From Lepraria neglecta (lineage: Eukaryota; Ascomycota; Lecanoromycetes; Lecanorales; Stereocaulaceae): a stretch of 64,000 nt of DNA. Below, piece after piece: positions 1-11,218 of this stretch. A model generated the notes under the pieces. The model was not told where the DNA came from, made no database searches, and saw nothing but the letters and a program-made list of their open reading frames with translations. The position numbers were made by a program, and so were the translations under genes. The stretch covers positions 3,968,001 through 4,032,000 of the forward strand of contig CM065652.1 in the NCBI GenBank assembly GCA_033220425.1. The letters run 5' to 3'. How positions within the stretch are numbered: position 1 is the stretch's first letter; each line of letters starts with the position of its first letter.

Positions 1-262
1 CCCACCCCATGTCTTCATTTGACGAATTATGTAATGAACTAAATATAGAGGGATAGACGGATTAAAGACTTAGGGAACACTTAATGAAGCTGAATCATCG
101 TTGTATTACACAATATCTTTGACAGCAATCCAAGTACACCATTTCGCTCATGATTGCATAAAAATTATCACTACCTAGTCTCACTTCAATCTACCTAGAA
201 ATTGGCCACGGCGATAGCCATTGCTTGCGAGTCAGCATGGCTGATACTGACCTCCACGCTCT

Positions 263-3200
263 TCACCCCTGCTGCCTTTGCTCGTGCGTCTGCATCACCA
301 TGAAGCTGCAGTCAATGTCAGCATACTGCATGGTAGCAAGGGATTGCATCGTAGCGAGAACTCCGCATGAAAAACTCGCCTTCACGATAGGCGTTCCGTG
401 CGTATCGCTAACAATCTCGATCTCCCGCATACTAACCCCTGCACCCTTTCCAGCTACGCCTAAAGACTTGAACACTGCCTCCTTCGCGCTCCAGCGTCCT
501 GCGAATGACGCTTGAGGATTACCGGCAGCGCGGCAGTAGCGAGTCTCTTCCTCTGTGAAGTTGCGTGCGAGGAATGTCTCTGAGGTGCTGATTGAGGCGA
601 TGTCTTCGATGTCGACGCCCGTTCGTAGTTTTGGGGATTTGGAGACGTGCACGAGCCTGTCGAGGACGGATTTGAATTGTTCTTCTTTGGATGGGGGTTC
701 TGCAGTGTTGAAGGGCATGGTAGACTTTGGGGTGATTGAATAGGATGGCTCGTTTCCTCTCACTGATGCCCGGGCATTGGGTGATAATAATGTGCGCGTC
801 TCGTGTTCAGGCGTGTATGGTGGCTTCTCCTTTGCCTGGAAAATGGAGTTCGAAATCATCCTGCTATGCCATTGTCGATACGCTCGCTGTTGTCTTGCAT
901 GAGCTTTGGCCTTGTACTCCTCGTAGGCGACTTCGTCCAGGACGGCGAACAGATAATTTGAGTGTACGCCTATAACCTGGGCGCTCTTCTGGCCGAAGCC
1001 GAACGAGGTCGTGGAAAATGCTTTCACACCATCTGTTTGGATACTTTTGCCTGGGTAGTGCATCAGGTCGAATTTCTCGAATTCCTCATCAACGTTGTCT
1101 AAGTTCCGATTACCTGGGACTAACCCAGTATTCAGTACCTGTAGAGCTCCATTGAGCATCCAAGCGCCAGCTGCTCCTTTGGGATGGCCAGTGAGACTCT
1201 TTTGAGTGATAGCGAGAAGTGGATTGCCTTCTCGCCGCCCGAGATGGCGAAGCTGTTTGCATAGGATATCGGATTCGTTCTTATCGTTTGCAACGGTAGA
1301 CGTGCCATGTAAAGACGCCACACCTAGATCGTCGATGGTGAGGCCCCAGGTAGCTAAAGACGCGCGCAAAGGCGATGGAACTGAGGCTGGGTCTTCACGT
1401 GCATTCACAAGGATGCCTTGGCCCGGTGCAGGTACCGAGCGACCAATTTTGTCTGTAGCGGTGGTAGCCAGAGCAACGATGCCGTATATCGGCAAGCCCA
1501 TCTCGAGTGCCAATTTAGCTGTTGTGAGAATCTGAATGCCGCAGCCCTCAGATTCAAGAAAGCCACTTCGAGTGCTAGTGTTTGGACGAGACATCTCTTT
1601 TGGAGATCTCCCTCGTGCTGCTTCAGCTCTTGGGTCACTGGTTGCTTTCATGTTGCCGAACTCTGCTGCTATTTCTTCCTGGAACGAATCGACGCCACCC
1701 ACGAAACATATGCGAGCCTGGCCTGTGATGATTGTATCGTAGCCGATGTTGACCGATTCTAAAGCTGTGGCGCAAGCCCCAACGGGGGTCTTAATTGGCC
1801 CTGATGAAGATAGCAGTAGCATATTGACCCACGCGCTAATGGTATTGATGAAAGTCTCCTGGAGGATGTCATTTTGGGCTGACTTGTCCAACGTCCTGTC
1901 CTTGTAGATGGAGCGAAGTGCATTTGATCCACCAAGACCAGATCCAATACAGTTGGCAACTTCAGATACATGAGTGTATTCGTAGAACTCATAGGGGTCT
2001 GCAATCCCTGCACTCAAAAGAGCCTCCGCCGTACATACTAGGACGTACAGTGTCGCCTTGTCGACCTGGGTGATGATGTCTTCGGGAATACCGTAACGTC
2101 GCGCATCCCAACCAGATGGTACCTGCGCTGCAACTAGGTGCTCGTATGGTACAGCTCGGGGCACCATGACAATAGCACCGGCTTTGATCACGACTTGGAA
2201 TTCATTTCCCCCAGCAAAGGGAATGATCTCCGCCTTGTCGCCATGCTGTTTCTGGAAATTAAGAGCTTGCTCTTTCGAGGCTTCGAACGGTGCCAGGTCT
2301 TCTTGAACGACAACTTCTTGCAGCAGCCGGTTGTCACGCCCTCCGAGCAGGCCAGGTTCAACGAGACGGATGCCGCTATGCTCGATGATCTGCTTCTCAA
2401 AGTTCGACTTGACTTCTGAGTCGCTTAGTGGCTGTCCAGTCTTACAGTCTATCCAGCCAGAATATTGCCCCTCTCTTCCCTTGATAGGTCCGGTATGGTG
2501 CTTGATCAGTCCCATAATCCACGCCATCTCGATGCAGCCCTCGAGCGAGAATTTACCGTTCGCCTCCATATCCCATCGTGTCCTCGAGTTTCCTAGTGGT
2601 CCGAGCTCTGAGAATCCAGTGACCACGACCACTTTATCGAGGTTTACAGTCTCCTTAAGCGTATCACCGAGAGGAGCAATTTCAGTTCTGAAGTCAGGCA
2701 GCGGGGCAAGTTGAAAGTCGAGATTCGCTCTTGGTTCAACCCGCGCGCTGCCATCACCGGACACCGTTTTCTCGCCATTGATGACAACGATTTCCCTTGC
2801 TTGCTCTCTCACTAGGAGTTTGCGATTCTCGCTAGTCTCGACGATGTCCTTCCGCAGTTCTGTTGTCACGGACTTGAGATCTGTTAAGGAATTAAGAGAA
2901 CCAGTCAAGTCCGCCATGACCGTTTCTGTCTCGCATAGTTGCGTAATTAAAGGTGCCATCAATGCTAGGATGTTGAAAGCCATCTCCGACTGAGAAAAGG
3001 TCCGGACTCCAAGTTTTTCGATGCCTTCCGCAATGATGTTATTGGCATTCATCAATCCCGTGCCTCGAGTCCATCCAATATTGGCACCGCAGAGCGTCAA
3101 AAATGAACTCCAACTCTCGGAGCCCCATTTGTTGAAAAGAGTCTCGAGTGCTATCTTGGACTCGGAATACAGGCCATCACCGCCAAATGTACCATGGTTT

Positions 3201-5794
3201 GGTGATAACGGTAAGATAACTTGGGTGGGACGGCTCACGTAGCCTCTGCGTGCTTTCTGTTTTTTGATGTTGCCAAGAAGACGGATGAGGTTGGTTAGCA
3301 TCATTCGGTGGCCCAATTCAGACTTGGAATCGATATTGTCAATCTCGTTGTCGCCTTCCGATATGGCGGCAAAGGGGAGGATATGGTCCAGGTCTAGGCC
3401 GAGTCCTTTCTCGGCACTGTAAATATATTCAGCAAGACTTTCCACGTCCTGTTTGCTGCTTTGGTTGAATGGTAGTATAACCAGACGAGACCCACGAGCC
3501 CCATGAGTAATGTAGATCTCACGATAATATTCAGTCACCTTTTGAGAGAAGCTGCTCGTGGTGGCAATCACAGTGGCGCCTCCCTCAAGCAGACCTTCCA
3601 GCACCATACCACCAATGGAGCCAGCGCCTGAACCAGTTACGAGGACAATTCTACCATGAAAGGTAATGCCGGAGTGAGTAGCAGTGTTGAGACAGTCCAT
3701 ATAATTTCTGGTGTTCTCACCACTGTATTCCCATCTGTCGCCCCTTTGTTGCTTGAGATGGAGGAATGGAAGACTTTTGGGCTTGGGTGTTCCAGGGGTG
3801 CCTCCTGGAGTGCCTTTGTCAACAACCACAACGGCATCATCCGGAGGCGTTATCAGACCGAAATTAATCGGGGTCATGCGCGCGATTGCGTTTCGAACAG
3901 AAACGTCGAATTTCCCATCTAGATTGTCAGCCTTCTCGTACTGCTGCCTTAAAGTCGCTACATCATATCGACAACTCTGTTCGAAGTCCAGAACTCTCCG
4001 GCTCATCTCTTGGCAGTATTGTTTGAGTGTCAATTCAGCCACCCTGGGAATTTCGCAATATTGGACGACCCCTCGTGCGTCGATGGTTGTTTGAGGTGCC
4101 AAAGGCACAAAAGAGCCTCTGAAGGTAGGGTTCGATGTCAAGCCTTGTTTGCAAGCGTTAAGAAGGTCGTGCGCAATGCTATTTGCCGTCTCGTAACCTT
4201 GTTTCGATTCCAGAATAGAGCGACTGAGGAGAGTTTGCAAGAACATTAAAGTTCGTGGGCTGGCCCTGTTGACAATACGTCGTTTTCGAATTTCGATCTC
4301 ACGCTCTGAAATTGTGATCTTAGATCTTACTGAGCCGTAGTACAAGCCAAGAATGTCATCACGAACCCAATTCCAAAAAGAGTCATAAGTTCTTGATTTC
4401 AGGGAATTGAAGGTTGGAACAATCCCGTTGGCATAAGCATCGCCATGTTCGATGCTCCACAGGTCGAGTTGGGCTTGTCTGGCTTCTTGCGCACTCTGGG
4501 AGTCTAGAAGGGCCCTCTCAGGTGCTCGTAGATCCAACTTCAGATGAGCCGCAAGCAGCTCAAGTTGGCGAACTGAAAGTTTTCTCTGGTCACTCGTAAA
4601 CTCTTCGAGAGCCGCTGAATCAATCATAGTAATGCCCCCCTGTCCTCCTCGATCACCGCCTGCGACAGTAGCAGTTAGATTGATTCCCGCTTGAGATGCA
4701 TGTTCATTAGCAGCTGCGTCGAAGAAGCCTTTCGCTTCCTCGGCACTGGTCAGCCGAGAGGCCGGCTGGCTGACAAGCGCCACCAGCATCACAGCCTTCT
4801 GCCGCTCTGGGCCAAGACCCCATCTAGTCTCGAGGTGAGTCTTGGCTGCCGCGAGGTTAAATCCGGCAGGCATTTTCGTTGACATCAATCTCGCTACGAG
4901 AGAAGAGGTTGTCTTGCCAAGGTCACCACCAAAGGTAATGCCCAATACTTTGCCAAGCTCCTCCAGTGATAGATCTTCTGGGCCATCGGGCAGATTTCCG
5001 AACTCATTTCCAATGTCACCTACAAGCTCGTTCTGAAGTGTAGATTTACCTAAGTGTCAAGCGTTAATCAAACCTCGATGCCTCAATTATTTCGACTAGC
5101 TAGGGGGCTTACCTCTAGCGAGGTCTTTGATTGAAAGTCGCGGTGCTACATCTGCCAGAGATTTCTTTAACTTTTGTGCAATGATCGCTCGCAGAACGTC
5201 AGTAGGTGACAATGGGACATCCTGAATAGCAGCAGCTTTCTCCGGGCGAGAAGATTGTTGTTGTTGTTGTTGTTGTTGTTGTTCAATAGGCTGAGCATTT
5301 GGGATATCATCTTGCACATCGACAGCAGGCGTAGCAATCTCCTGCGTAGGCTCCTCCGCCGCCTCAACCTCATAGCAAATCTCCCTCGCATCCTTGGCCC
5401 ACGTTAGGACTTTGCGCTGGATGGAATGGACGGCGTCGTGTGCTTCGTATTTGGATGCTAGTGTACGCTGAGCCATCACCGCTAGAACGTTCGAGGCACC
5501 GATCTCGACCACACGCTTCGCATTCTTCTGGCCAAAGAGAACATCTTGGGTATCGATCCTGCCATTCGCTATTATTAGTCACACGTCAATGCAGTACGAA
5601 CGACGGCTGGTGACTTAATAGGAAGACGGCGTTAGACTTACCATTTCACAGGAGAAGCAAATTGGTACCTATATCATCGCAATCAGCATGAATCGGTCCT
5701 CACTTTTCTCATTTACTCACGCCAGCAGCTCGACTAGTAGAGCATAAGCTCGATACTGGTCCTTCGAGGATAACGCCTCACCCTGAGCCAACAT
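263..5794 (-). CDS. Fatty acid synthase alpha subunit of the alkylcitrate cluster
   Basis: Cytosolic type I FAS alpha chain, predicted 1777 aa in four exons: 5794-5721, 5668-5642 (a 27-bp microexon), 5558-5113 and 5049-263. The ATG at 5794 is preceded by an in-frame stop. Domains in order: N-terminal part that completes the beta-chain transferase; a linker with nine glutamines; acyl carrier protein with GKSTLQNE around residue 184 (phosphopantetheine Ser), whose codons are split by the third intron; ketoreductase (VLVTGSGAGSIGG near 650, YSESK further on); ketosynthase (GACATALES near 1274, then HGTST and LTGHPKG); and a C-terminal phosphopantetheinyl transferase (GVDIEDI and WSAKEAVFKSLG, from about 1660). 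All catalytic motifs are present, so it looks functional. Family members are about 1850 aa. A second FAS beside a citrate synthase suggests a dedicated metabolite FAS rather than the housekeeping copy. This is inference, because the rest of the genome is not visible. Confidence 0.95.
5255..5281 (-). repeat. CAA trinucleotide repeat coding for polyglutamine
   Basis: Nine perfect TTG units on the + strand, read as nine CAA (Gln) codons in FAS alpha. They lie in the linker just before the acyl carrier protein domain, a position where length change would be tolerated. Confidence 0.9.
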
Positions 5795-5858
5795 CTCCCT
5801 CTGAGTAGCAGATAATTATGGCCGGGTTGTCTAACGAGTGCTCGTACGGGGCGGTGAG

Positions 5859-5879
5859 TTTCACGAACTACTCGTGAAA
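5859..5879. promoter_or_regulatory. Perfect 8-bp inverted repeat upstream of FAS alpha
   Basis: Arms TTTCACGA (5859-5866) and TCGTGAAA (5872-5879) with a 5-bp spacer, about 65 bp upstream of the FAS alpha ATG. It could be a dimeric regulator site or a hairpin in the 5' leader. No known factor is assigned. Confidence 0.45.
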
Positions 5880-6186
5880 GAACGTGATGGGCTATGTACT
5901 CTGCGCAGAGTCTCCCCTGGTGTAGCTTCTGCTCGGCTGCATACCTGGGCAGGGTCCGACCCATGTGTGCCTCTGACGGCATACAAGTTCACGAAACCCG
6001 CTAGGGCGATAAGAGCTGGAATACATGACTGCATGGCCTTGATTGCTCCGGTGGGGAATTTCTCGGACGCGCTGCTCCACGATTATTCGCTCGGTGGCAA
6101 GATGTCCGAAACAGCAATCGATAGTTTTGATAACGGACTCAGCTGAACCAAAGTGAAGCAAACTCAAATATGAACTAGCGCTATCC

Positions 6187-6378
6187 GGGGAGCTATGATA
6201 TTTTGACGGGGCCACTAACGATGCGTAGATACTCGGGGAGCTATGATATGTTGACGGGGCCACTAACGATGCGTAGATACTCGGGGAGCTATTATGTTTT
6301 GATGGGGTCACTAACGATGCGTAGATACTCGGGGAGCTATTATGTTTTGATGGGGTCACTAACGATGCGTAGATACTC
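6187..6378. repeat. Minisatellite, four tandem 48-bp units
   Basis: Units at 6187-6234, 6235-6282, 6283-6330 and 6331-6378, each starting GGGGAGCTAT and ending TAGATACTC. Units 1 and 2 share GACGGGGCC, while units 3 and 4 share GATGGGGTC, so the array looks as if pairs of units were duplicated. It is non-coding as far as can be seen. Confidence 0.95.
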
Positions 6379-6873
6379 GGGGCAAAGACTTAATGATTCA
6401 GTGATCTTCATGAAGCCTGATGCAACGGTCAAGGCGGTTCAATTCAGGAGAATTTTGTGGACCGATGACGCAAAGTACCACTAGTGCTCCACATCTGTTC
6501 CTATTTTGGCTGACATGATCTTGACGCTTTCAGTCTGCGGAAGATGGAACTTATGAAGTTTTTATTAGTGCTATGAGCATTAATTTTCTTGCTACGGTAT
6601 GATCTAAGGCTTTGGCTGAGTTTCTTTGGGTGGTAGTGGAAGTTGTGAAAAAATGGGAAATTCGAATCAAGAAGAAAATTTCTGTATTGCCTCCTATGCA
6701 CTAATACCGGTCAATGCATTTATTTGCCACTGTTCTAGCGTACTGAAAATTTCTCCATTCTACACAACTCCAACGGTATGTCAAATAATATCTGTATTAG
6801 TAGAAGAAGCTCCTGGCCTTAGATGTCTTCTCGCAAATCTGCGACAAATCTCCAGTACATGTCCCGCGTGCCA

Positions 6874-8626
6874 TTAAACTGTCTTCGGTGCAAATCCGTT
6901 CTGCACGGCCACGTCGCCGGTGTATATCTGTTGTGGACGCCAAATGCAAGGTTTCTCGTCTAACCAAGAAATTGTCAGCGAAGCAGACCAAAAATCTGAA
7001 AAGCTATCGGTTATGCAAGGAGGACCATACTCATAGCTTCTTGCCAGTGCGCCATCAACCCAGGGGTGCGGGAAATTGTGGAAAGAGGGAGGATGAAGTC
7101 GGCTGGGAATCCTCTGATATACGGTCAGCTTGTGTTCAATCGACCGTGCCAGTTGCACGTATTGTTGGGTCACGCTTACAAAGCCTTGTACACGAAGCTC
7201 GCGAAAAGATCCGCATTGGCCTTGAGCTTCCTGGACGTGAAGTATTCATCGGTAGACGCCACTCTGTCGATCTCCATCGCCACGGCAAGAACAGCGTCAT
7301 CGGTGATATCTGTCTGAAGTTCGTCCAGCATCTTGTGAATGAAAACATAGCGTGGATCTGTGACTTTGTAGATTCGATGTCCATAGCCGAAGAGTCGCAT
7401 CTTACCCGCCTTTACTGCATTAATCTTCTCATGTACGGCTGACACGCTACCAACTCGCTGGATGTCCTTGTACGCGACCTCGATGGCACCGCCGTGGAGA
7501 ATGCCCCACGATGAGCCTATACCTGAGATGAGACTCATCAGGGGGTCGTTCAGTGATGAGGCAGTATGAAGGAATGCGGCGGTCGAATTGGTCATCTCAT
7601 GGTCTGCAGTCAAGACCCAGAGGCGCTGGATATAACTGACGTGTTTCGGATCAGGCCTGCCGGTGTCTTTATTAACATGTCCCATCATGAGTAGAACATT
7701 CTCAACGTAGGACAGATGAGCTTCAGGTGGAGTGAATTGACGTCCGACTTTGTGGCAGTACACGGCGGCGGAAATTGACGCCATGTTAGCTATGGATCGA
7801 ATTATTTGATGATGAACGGCAATACTGTTTCCCATGTAGATGTTCCTGGCCCTGTACGCTGGGATAGACTCTGGCTGCGATGCTGCAAGGGCGGAAAATC
7901 CCGCAATGATCATGGGAATCGGTGGTGAGCTGGGCCTGTAAATGTGGCAGTTAGTTCTCACGCTCAACAAGAATGTGGTAGCAGGCACATACGGAAAAGC
8001 TCGAATGACGTCAAAGACCGTAGGAGGAGGTAGAGGAAAGGTTGCCAAGCTCATGCAGAAATTAATCTTCTCCGGCTCTGTTGGCAGATGGCCCCAGATC
8101 AACAAGTACATGATGTCCTCATATTGCTTGACCCCAACAAGATTCTCGATGGGGTGCCCTCGGTATTGGATTTCTCCTTTGCGTCCGTTCCTAGGAAGGA
8201 TCCTCAAGTCAGCCTGCAATAACTCGAATCGTATTCAACTGAATGCCAATCGCCTGTAGCTTACACATAGGTGACCTTGGACTCTTTAACTGCTGTGTTT
8301 TGAAAGCCAGGGTCGAGCAGGCGCAGACCACTCTCTGCATCATCTGCTTCATTGGATACATCGCCCTCATTGGGAACCTTGATAGCCTTGAAGTCGAGGG
8401 CTCGCACGGAATTGTGCGTGATCGGAATGTCGTAGCTGATGCCTGTGCGGCTGTCTGTGATGTGTAGCACATTCTGGTCTGGACTGTGGCGCTCTTGAAT
8501 ATGGCCATTCATTCCTTCTGGTTTGCTGTTGATTCCATTCAATTTGCCTTTGACTTGTGGTGCTAGGCTATCGGTGGTCTCCACTTTACCGTTGATGAGC
8601 GTAGTTTGGCTCTCAGTAACCGCCAT
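6874..8626 (-). CDS. Citrate-synthase-family enzyme (probable alkylcitrate synthase)
   Basis: Predicted 501 aa in five exons: 8626-8267, 8213-7993, 7935-7180, 7113-7031 and 6959-6874. It should condense an acyl-CoA with oxaloacetate. Family hallmarks: GEIQYRGHPIENL near residue 140; a catalytic His in GILHGGA (about 341); a second His in GYGHRIYK (about 381); an Asp in ANADLFASFVY (about 440); and the C-terminal signature KPCIWRPQQIYTGD. The last two short exons were found because they restore ALGFPADF and this signature. The N-terminus (about 70 aa) is polar and does not look like a mitochondrial presequence. The C-terminus (KTV) is not a classic peroxisomal signal, so a cytosolic location is likely. 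Primary-metabolism citrate or 2-methylcitrate synthase is the alternative, but its place between FAS alpha and two MmgE/PrpD genes favours alkylcitrate formation. The gene is divergent to the MDR reductase. Confidence 0.93.
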
Positions 8627-9567
8627 TACTATGTGTGATTGAAAAGGTATGAAGGATTGATAATATGTTCTGAAGGAATGCGTGTTTCAAGCTAGACTCT
8701 GTACGGCCCTGAAAGGAAGACTCTGATGGTGTTTGGGAACGAAATTTACCAGACTGACGACTGGGGGTTGGCAATGACATTCTCGTGATGCTTTGTGAAG
8801 CTCATGTCATGACTAAAGCTATCAGAGTATCCGCAAGAACTGGTGGCTGGCCTCGTCGCCACAGCTTCGCACAGAGTCTTGGTATAGTGTATGACGCCGG
8901 AGCCAAGCGCGTCCGGCCTCCATCCGCCGACACGTACATCGAAAGGGGGAGGCATTTCCGTGTGTTTGTCCTGTGTCTCATGCCCGAAAGGGTCAGTCCG
9001 GGTGAGCAAGGGTCCACATCTGCCTACCAGGAAACTCAAGAGACACATGAGTGGGTGGGACAATAATGCGATCAGACCCCGGAGGCAAGATCTCAACGAG
9101 GGGATACTACCTCGGCCACTTCCGAGCTTTCGCGCAAAAAGAGCAAAGATCGGCGCACTTTACTCCAGATCAAGTTGGGCCGGTTGTTTTGATGGCGCCA
9201 CGGTGTCACTTAAACCTTATTGCGGCTCCTTGCAGCTGAAGTCTGCCGGCGGAAAAACCGCCGAGATATGCCTGATGCTACCTTACACAATGGCAGAGAG
9301 TGATCGGGGTGGCCTTTATCAATTTACAACGCAACCGAAGATGAGCGAATACGGGGATCCAGCTATACTATTGCGCTGGGTTTCTATCACAAACCTAGAT
9401 CTTCTCCCTCATGACACCAATAATATCAAAGGGTCGCAATTGCTCGGCAAACGATCTACATCATTCTTCAGTTATTTGCCCTTCTCGAACCAAAATATCT
9501 GTGTTGAGATCGCTTGGTCCTAAGAGCTATCACAGTCTTCCTAGCAGATTACGATCCTGAATTCAAC
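8627..9567. promoter_or_regulatory. Bidirectional promoter: citrate synthase and MDR reductase
   Basis: A 941-bp region between the two divergent start codons. It is unusually rich in CCG/CGG triplets between about 8890 and 9263. No gene is supported in it. Confidence 0.7.
9247..9263. promoter_or_regulatory. Inverted repeat CGGCGG-N5-CCGCCG
   Basis: A perfect 6-bp inverted repeat around AAAAA, about 300 bp upstream of the reductase and 620 bp upstream of the citrate synthase start. Everted or inverted CGG triplets are typical targets of Zn2Cys6 fungal regulators, so it is a candidate cluster-regulator site by analogy. Confidence 0.4.
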
Positions 9568-10771
9568 ATGAAGGAAGCAATTGTTCGACCAGGAACCCTT
9601 GTTGAGATCATCGACTCTCCAATTCCCGTTCCCAAGGCAGACCAAGTTGTCATCAAAGTTATTTGCAGTGGATGTAACCCTAAAGGTGTGATTTGCCTTT
9701 TGCTACCTGGAATTGGCGATATTTTGCTCACTCTTTTCCTCTGAAGATTTCAAAGTCCCGGAATGGACCAAGATATCCATGAACCAAGGAGATGATATCG
9801 CCGGTGTTGTGCACTCTGTCGGACAGAACGTCACAGAATTCAAGCCCGGCGATAGAGTAGCAGCATTTCATGAGTTTCTTACTCCGCACGGGAGTTGGGC
9901 CGAGTATTCTGTGGCATGGGGCTACACAACCTTTCACCTGCCAGCCAGGACCTCTTTCGAAGGTGCGCGACTAATGCCGTTGTTTTACTGTATTCTTTGC
10001 TGATAGTAACATGAAGAGGCCGCTACCATCCCATTGGCGGCAATGACAGCCGCCGTAGGCCTCTACCTGACTCTGGGTCTGCCAGAACCATGGAGACCTC
10101 TGCATACTGGCCGGCCACTTATCATATATGGCGCATCTGGAGCAGTTGGCTCGTTCGCGATCCAGCTTGCTCAGCTCTCCAATATCCATCCCATCATCGC
10201 AGTCGCTGGAAAAGCCAGAGACCATGTGGAAAAGCTTATCGACAGGTCCAAAGGAGATACGATATGCGATTATCGGAACGGCGATGACGCGCTAGCATCC
10301 GAAATGCAAGAAGCTCTCAAGACCACTGGCCACGACAAGGTAGAGTACGCCTTGGACTGCATGAGTGAAAAGGCAAAAGGAAGCTATCCGAACATCCTCA
10401 AAGTCTTAGATCCCAAAGGTCAGATCTGCCTCATCCAAAACTACGACCCCAAAGACATGCCAGAATCAATCACGCACACAAGGGCAACGGTGCGCTGGGT
10501 TCATCAGAATATCAACACCTATGCGGGGATGAGCTCTGGCCCGGAAGAGATTCCCAATTTGACAGACAGTGTGACGGGTTGTCGTGACTTTGGATATGTT
10601 ATGTACCGATTCTTTGGTCAAGCACTAGAGAAGGGCTTCTTGAAAGGTCATCCACATAAAGTCGTGGTTGGGGGTTTGGGTGGTGTCCAAACTGCGCTTA
10701 ATGACCTTAAGTCTGGACAGGCTAGTGGCGTGAAGTATATTTTTCAAATTGCAGACACTCGAGGAGTATAG
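9568..10771 (+). CDS. MDR-family NAD(P)H-dependent reductase (quinone/enoyl reductase-like)
   Basis: Predicted 362 aa in three exons: 9568-9685, 9747-9962 and 10017-10771. GroES-like N-terminal half with GDDIAGVVHSVG and FKPGDRVAAFHE (about residues 65-95), then a Rossmann half with the dinucleotide motif IIYGASGAVGSFAIQLA (about 145-160). The structural zinc cysteines of alcohol dehydrogenases are not seen, so it belongs to the quinone-reductase or trans-enoyl-reductase type. In this cluster it could reduce a double bond of the acyl chain or of the alkylitaconate product. It is divergent to the citrate synthase, with a shared promoter. The upstream ATG-less extension of the frame was not used because the ATG at 9568 gives the family N-terminus MKEAIV. 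Confidence 0.88.
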
Positions 10772-11218
10772 ACGACAAAATCGTGGGCTGTTCGTAGGTT
10801 AGGAATTTGAACAATGCGACGGTTTTCTGTCATCAATCAATTTCTGTCTGAACGAAATATAGCTGTTGCGACCCTGTCTAGGGCGAGGTCTCTTCTGTTC
10901 CCGTCTCATTCCCAAATTGTCACATGCACTTTTCATATCCAACATGGCCGAAAGCAACACTGTTACCGGCTCTTTGTCGGCTATAGCAGAATCGTGTTAG
11001 CTTCTCCTTTCAGAATCTGATGTGGATCGAAATCTCTGCTTTAGCATGGAGACAACTAGCTCCATATAAGGCAAGACCAACTGAAAAGTGAATTAACCCT
11101 TTTAATAGCGAAAGCCAATATATTGATGAGAGAGTACATGTACATTTCCCAAGGCACGCTTATTCGCAGTTTAGAAATACATTGAGAGTATCCAAGAGTC
11201 TATCATTACCGCCACGTT
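10772..11218. other. Convergent 3' region
   Basis: 447 bp between the ends of the reductase and the decarboxylase-like gene. No gene or repeat is seen; it is presumed 3' untranslated sequence and terminators of both. Confidence 0.6.

Larger units (their letters stand above)
5795..6873. promoter_or_regulatory. Intergenic region between FAS alpha start and citrate synthase end
   Basis: About 1.1 kb upstream of FAS alpha. It serves as the FAS alpha promoter and contains the citrate synthase 3' end. Besides an inverted repeat and a 48-bp minisatellite (listed separately) I see no credible gene. Short open frames here follow the minisatellite, whose unit length is a multiple of three. Confidence 0.6.

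Noticed and set aside
3711-4094. Open frames on the + strand inside FAS alpha
   Set aside because: Shadows of the FAS alpha coding strand.
6888-7442. 184-codon frame on the + strand
   Set aside because: It lies antisense to citrate synthase exons and introns and has no family features.
7176-8219. Citrate synthase as a single open frame
   Set aside because: It lacks an ATG at its start and the family C-terminus. The conserved N-terminal and C-terminal signatures are recovered only by joining five exons.
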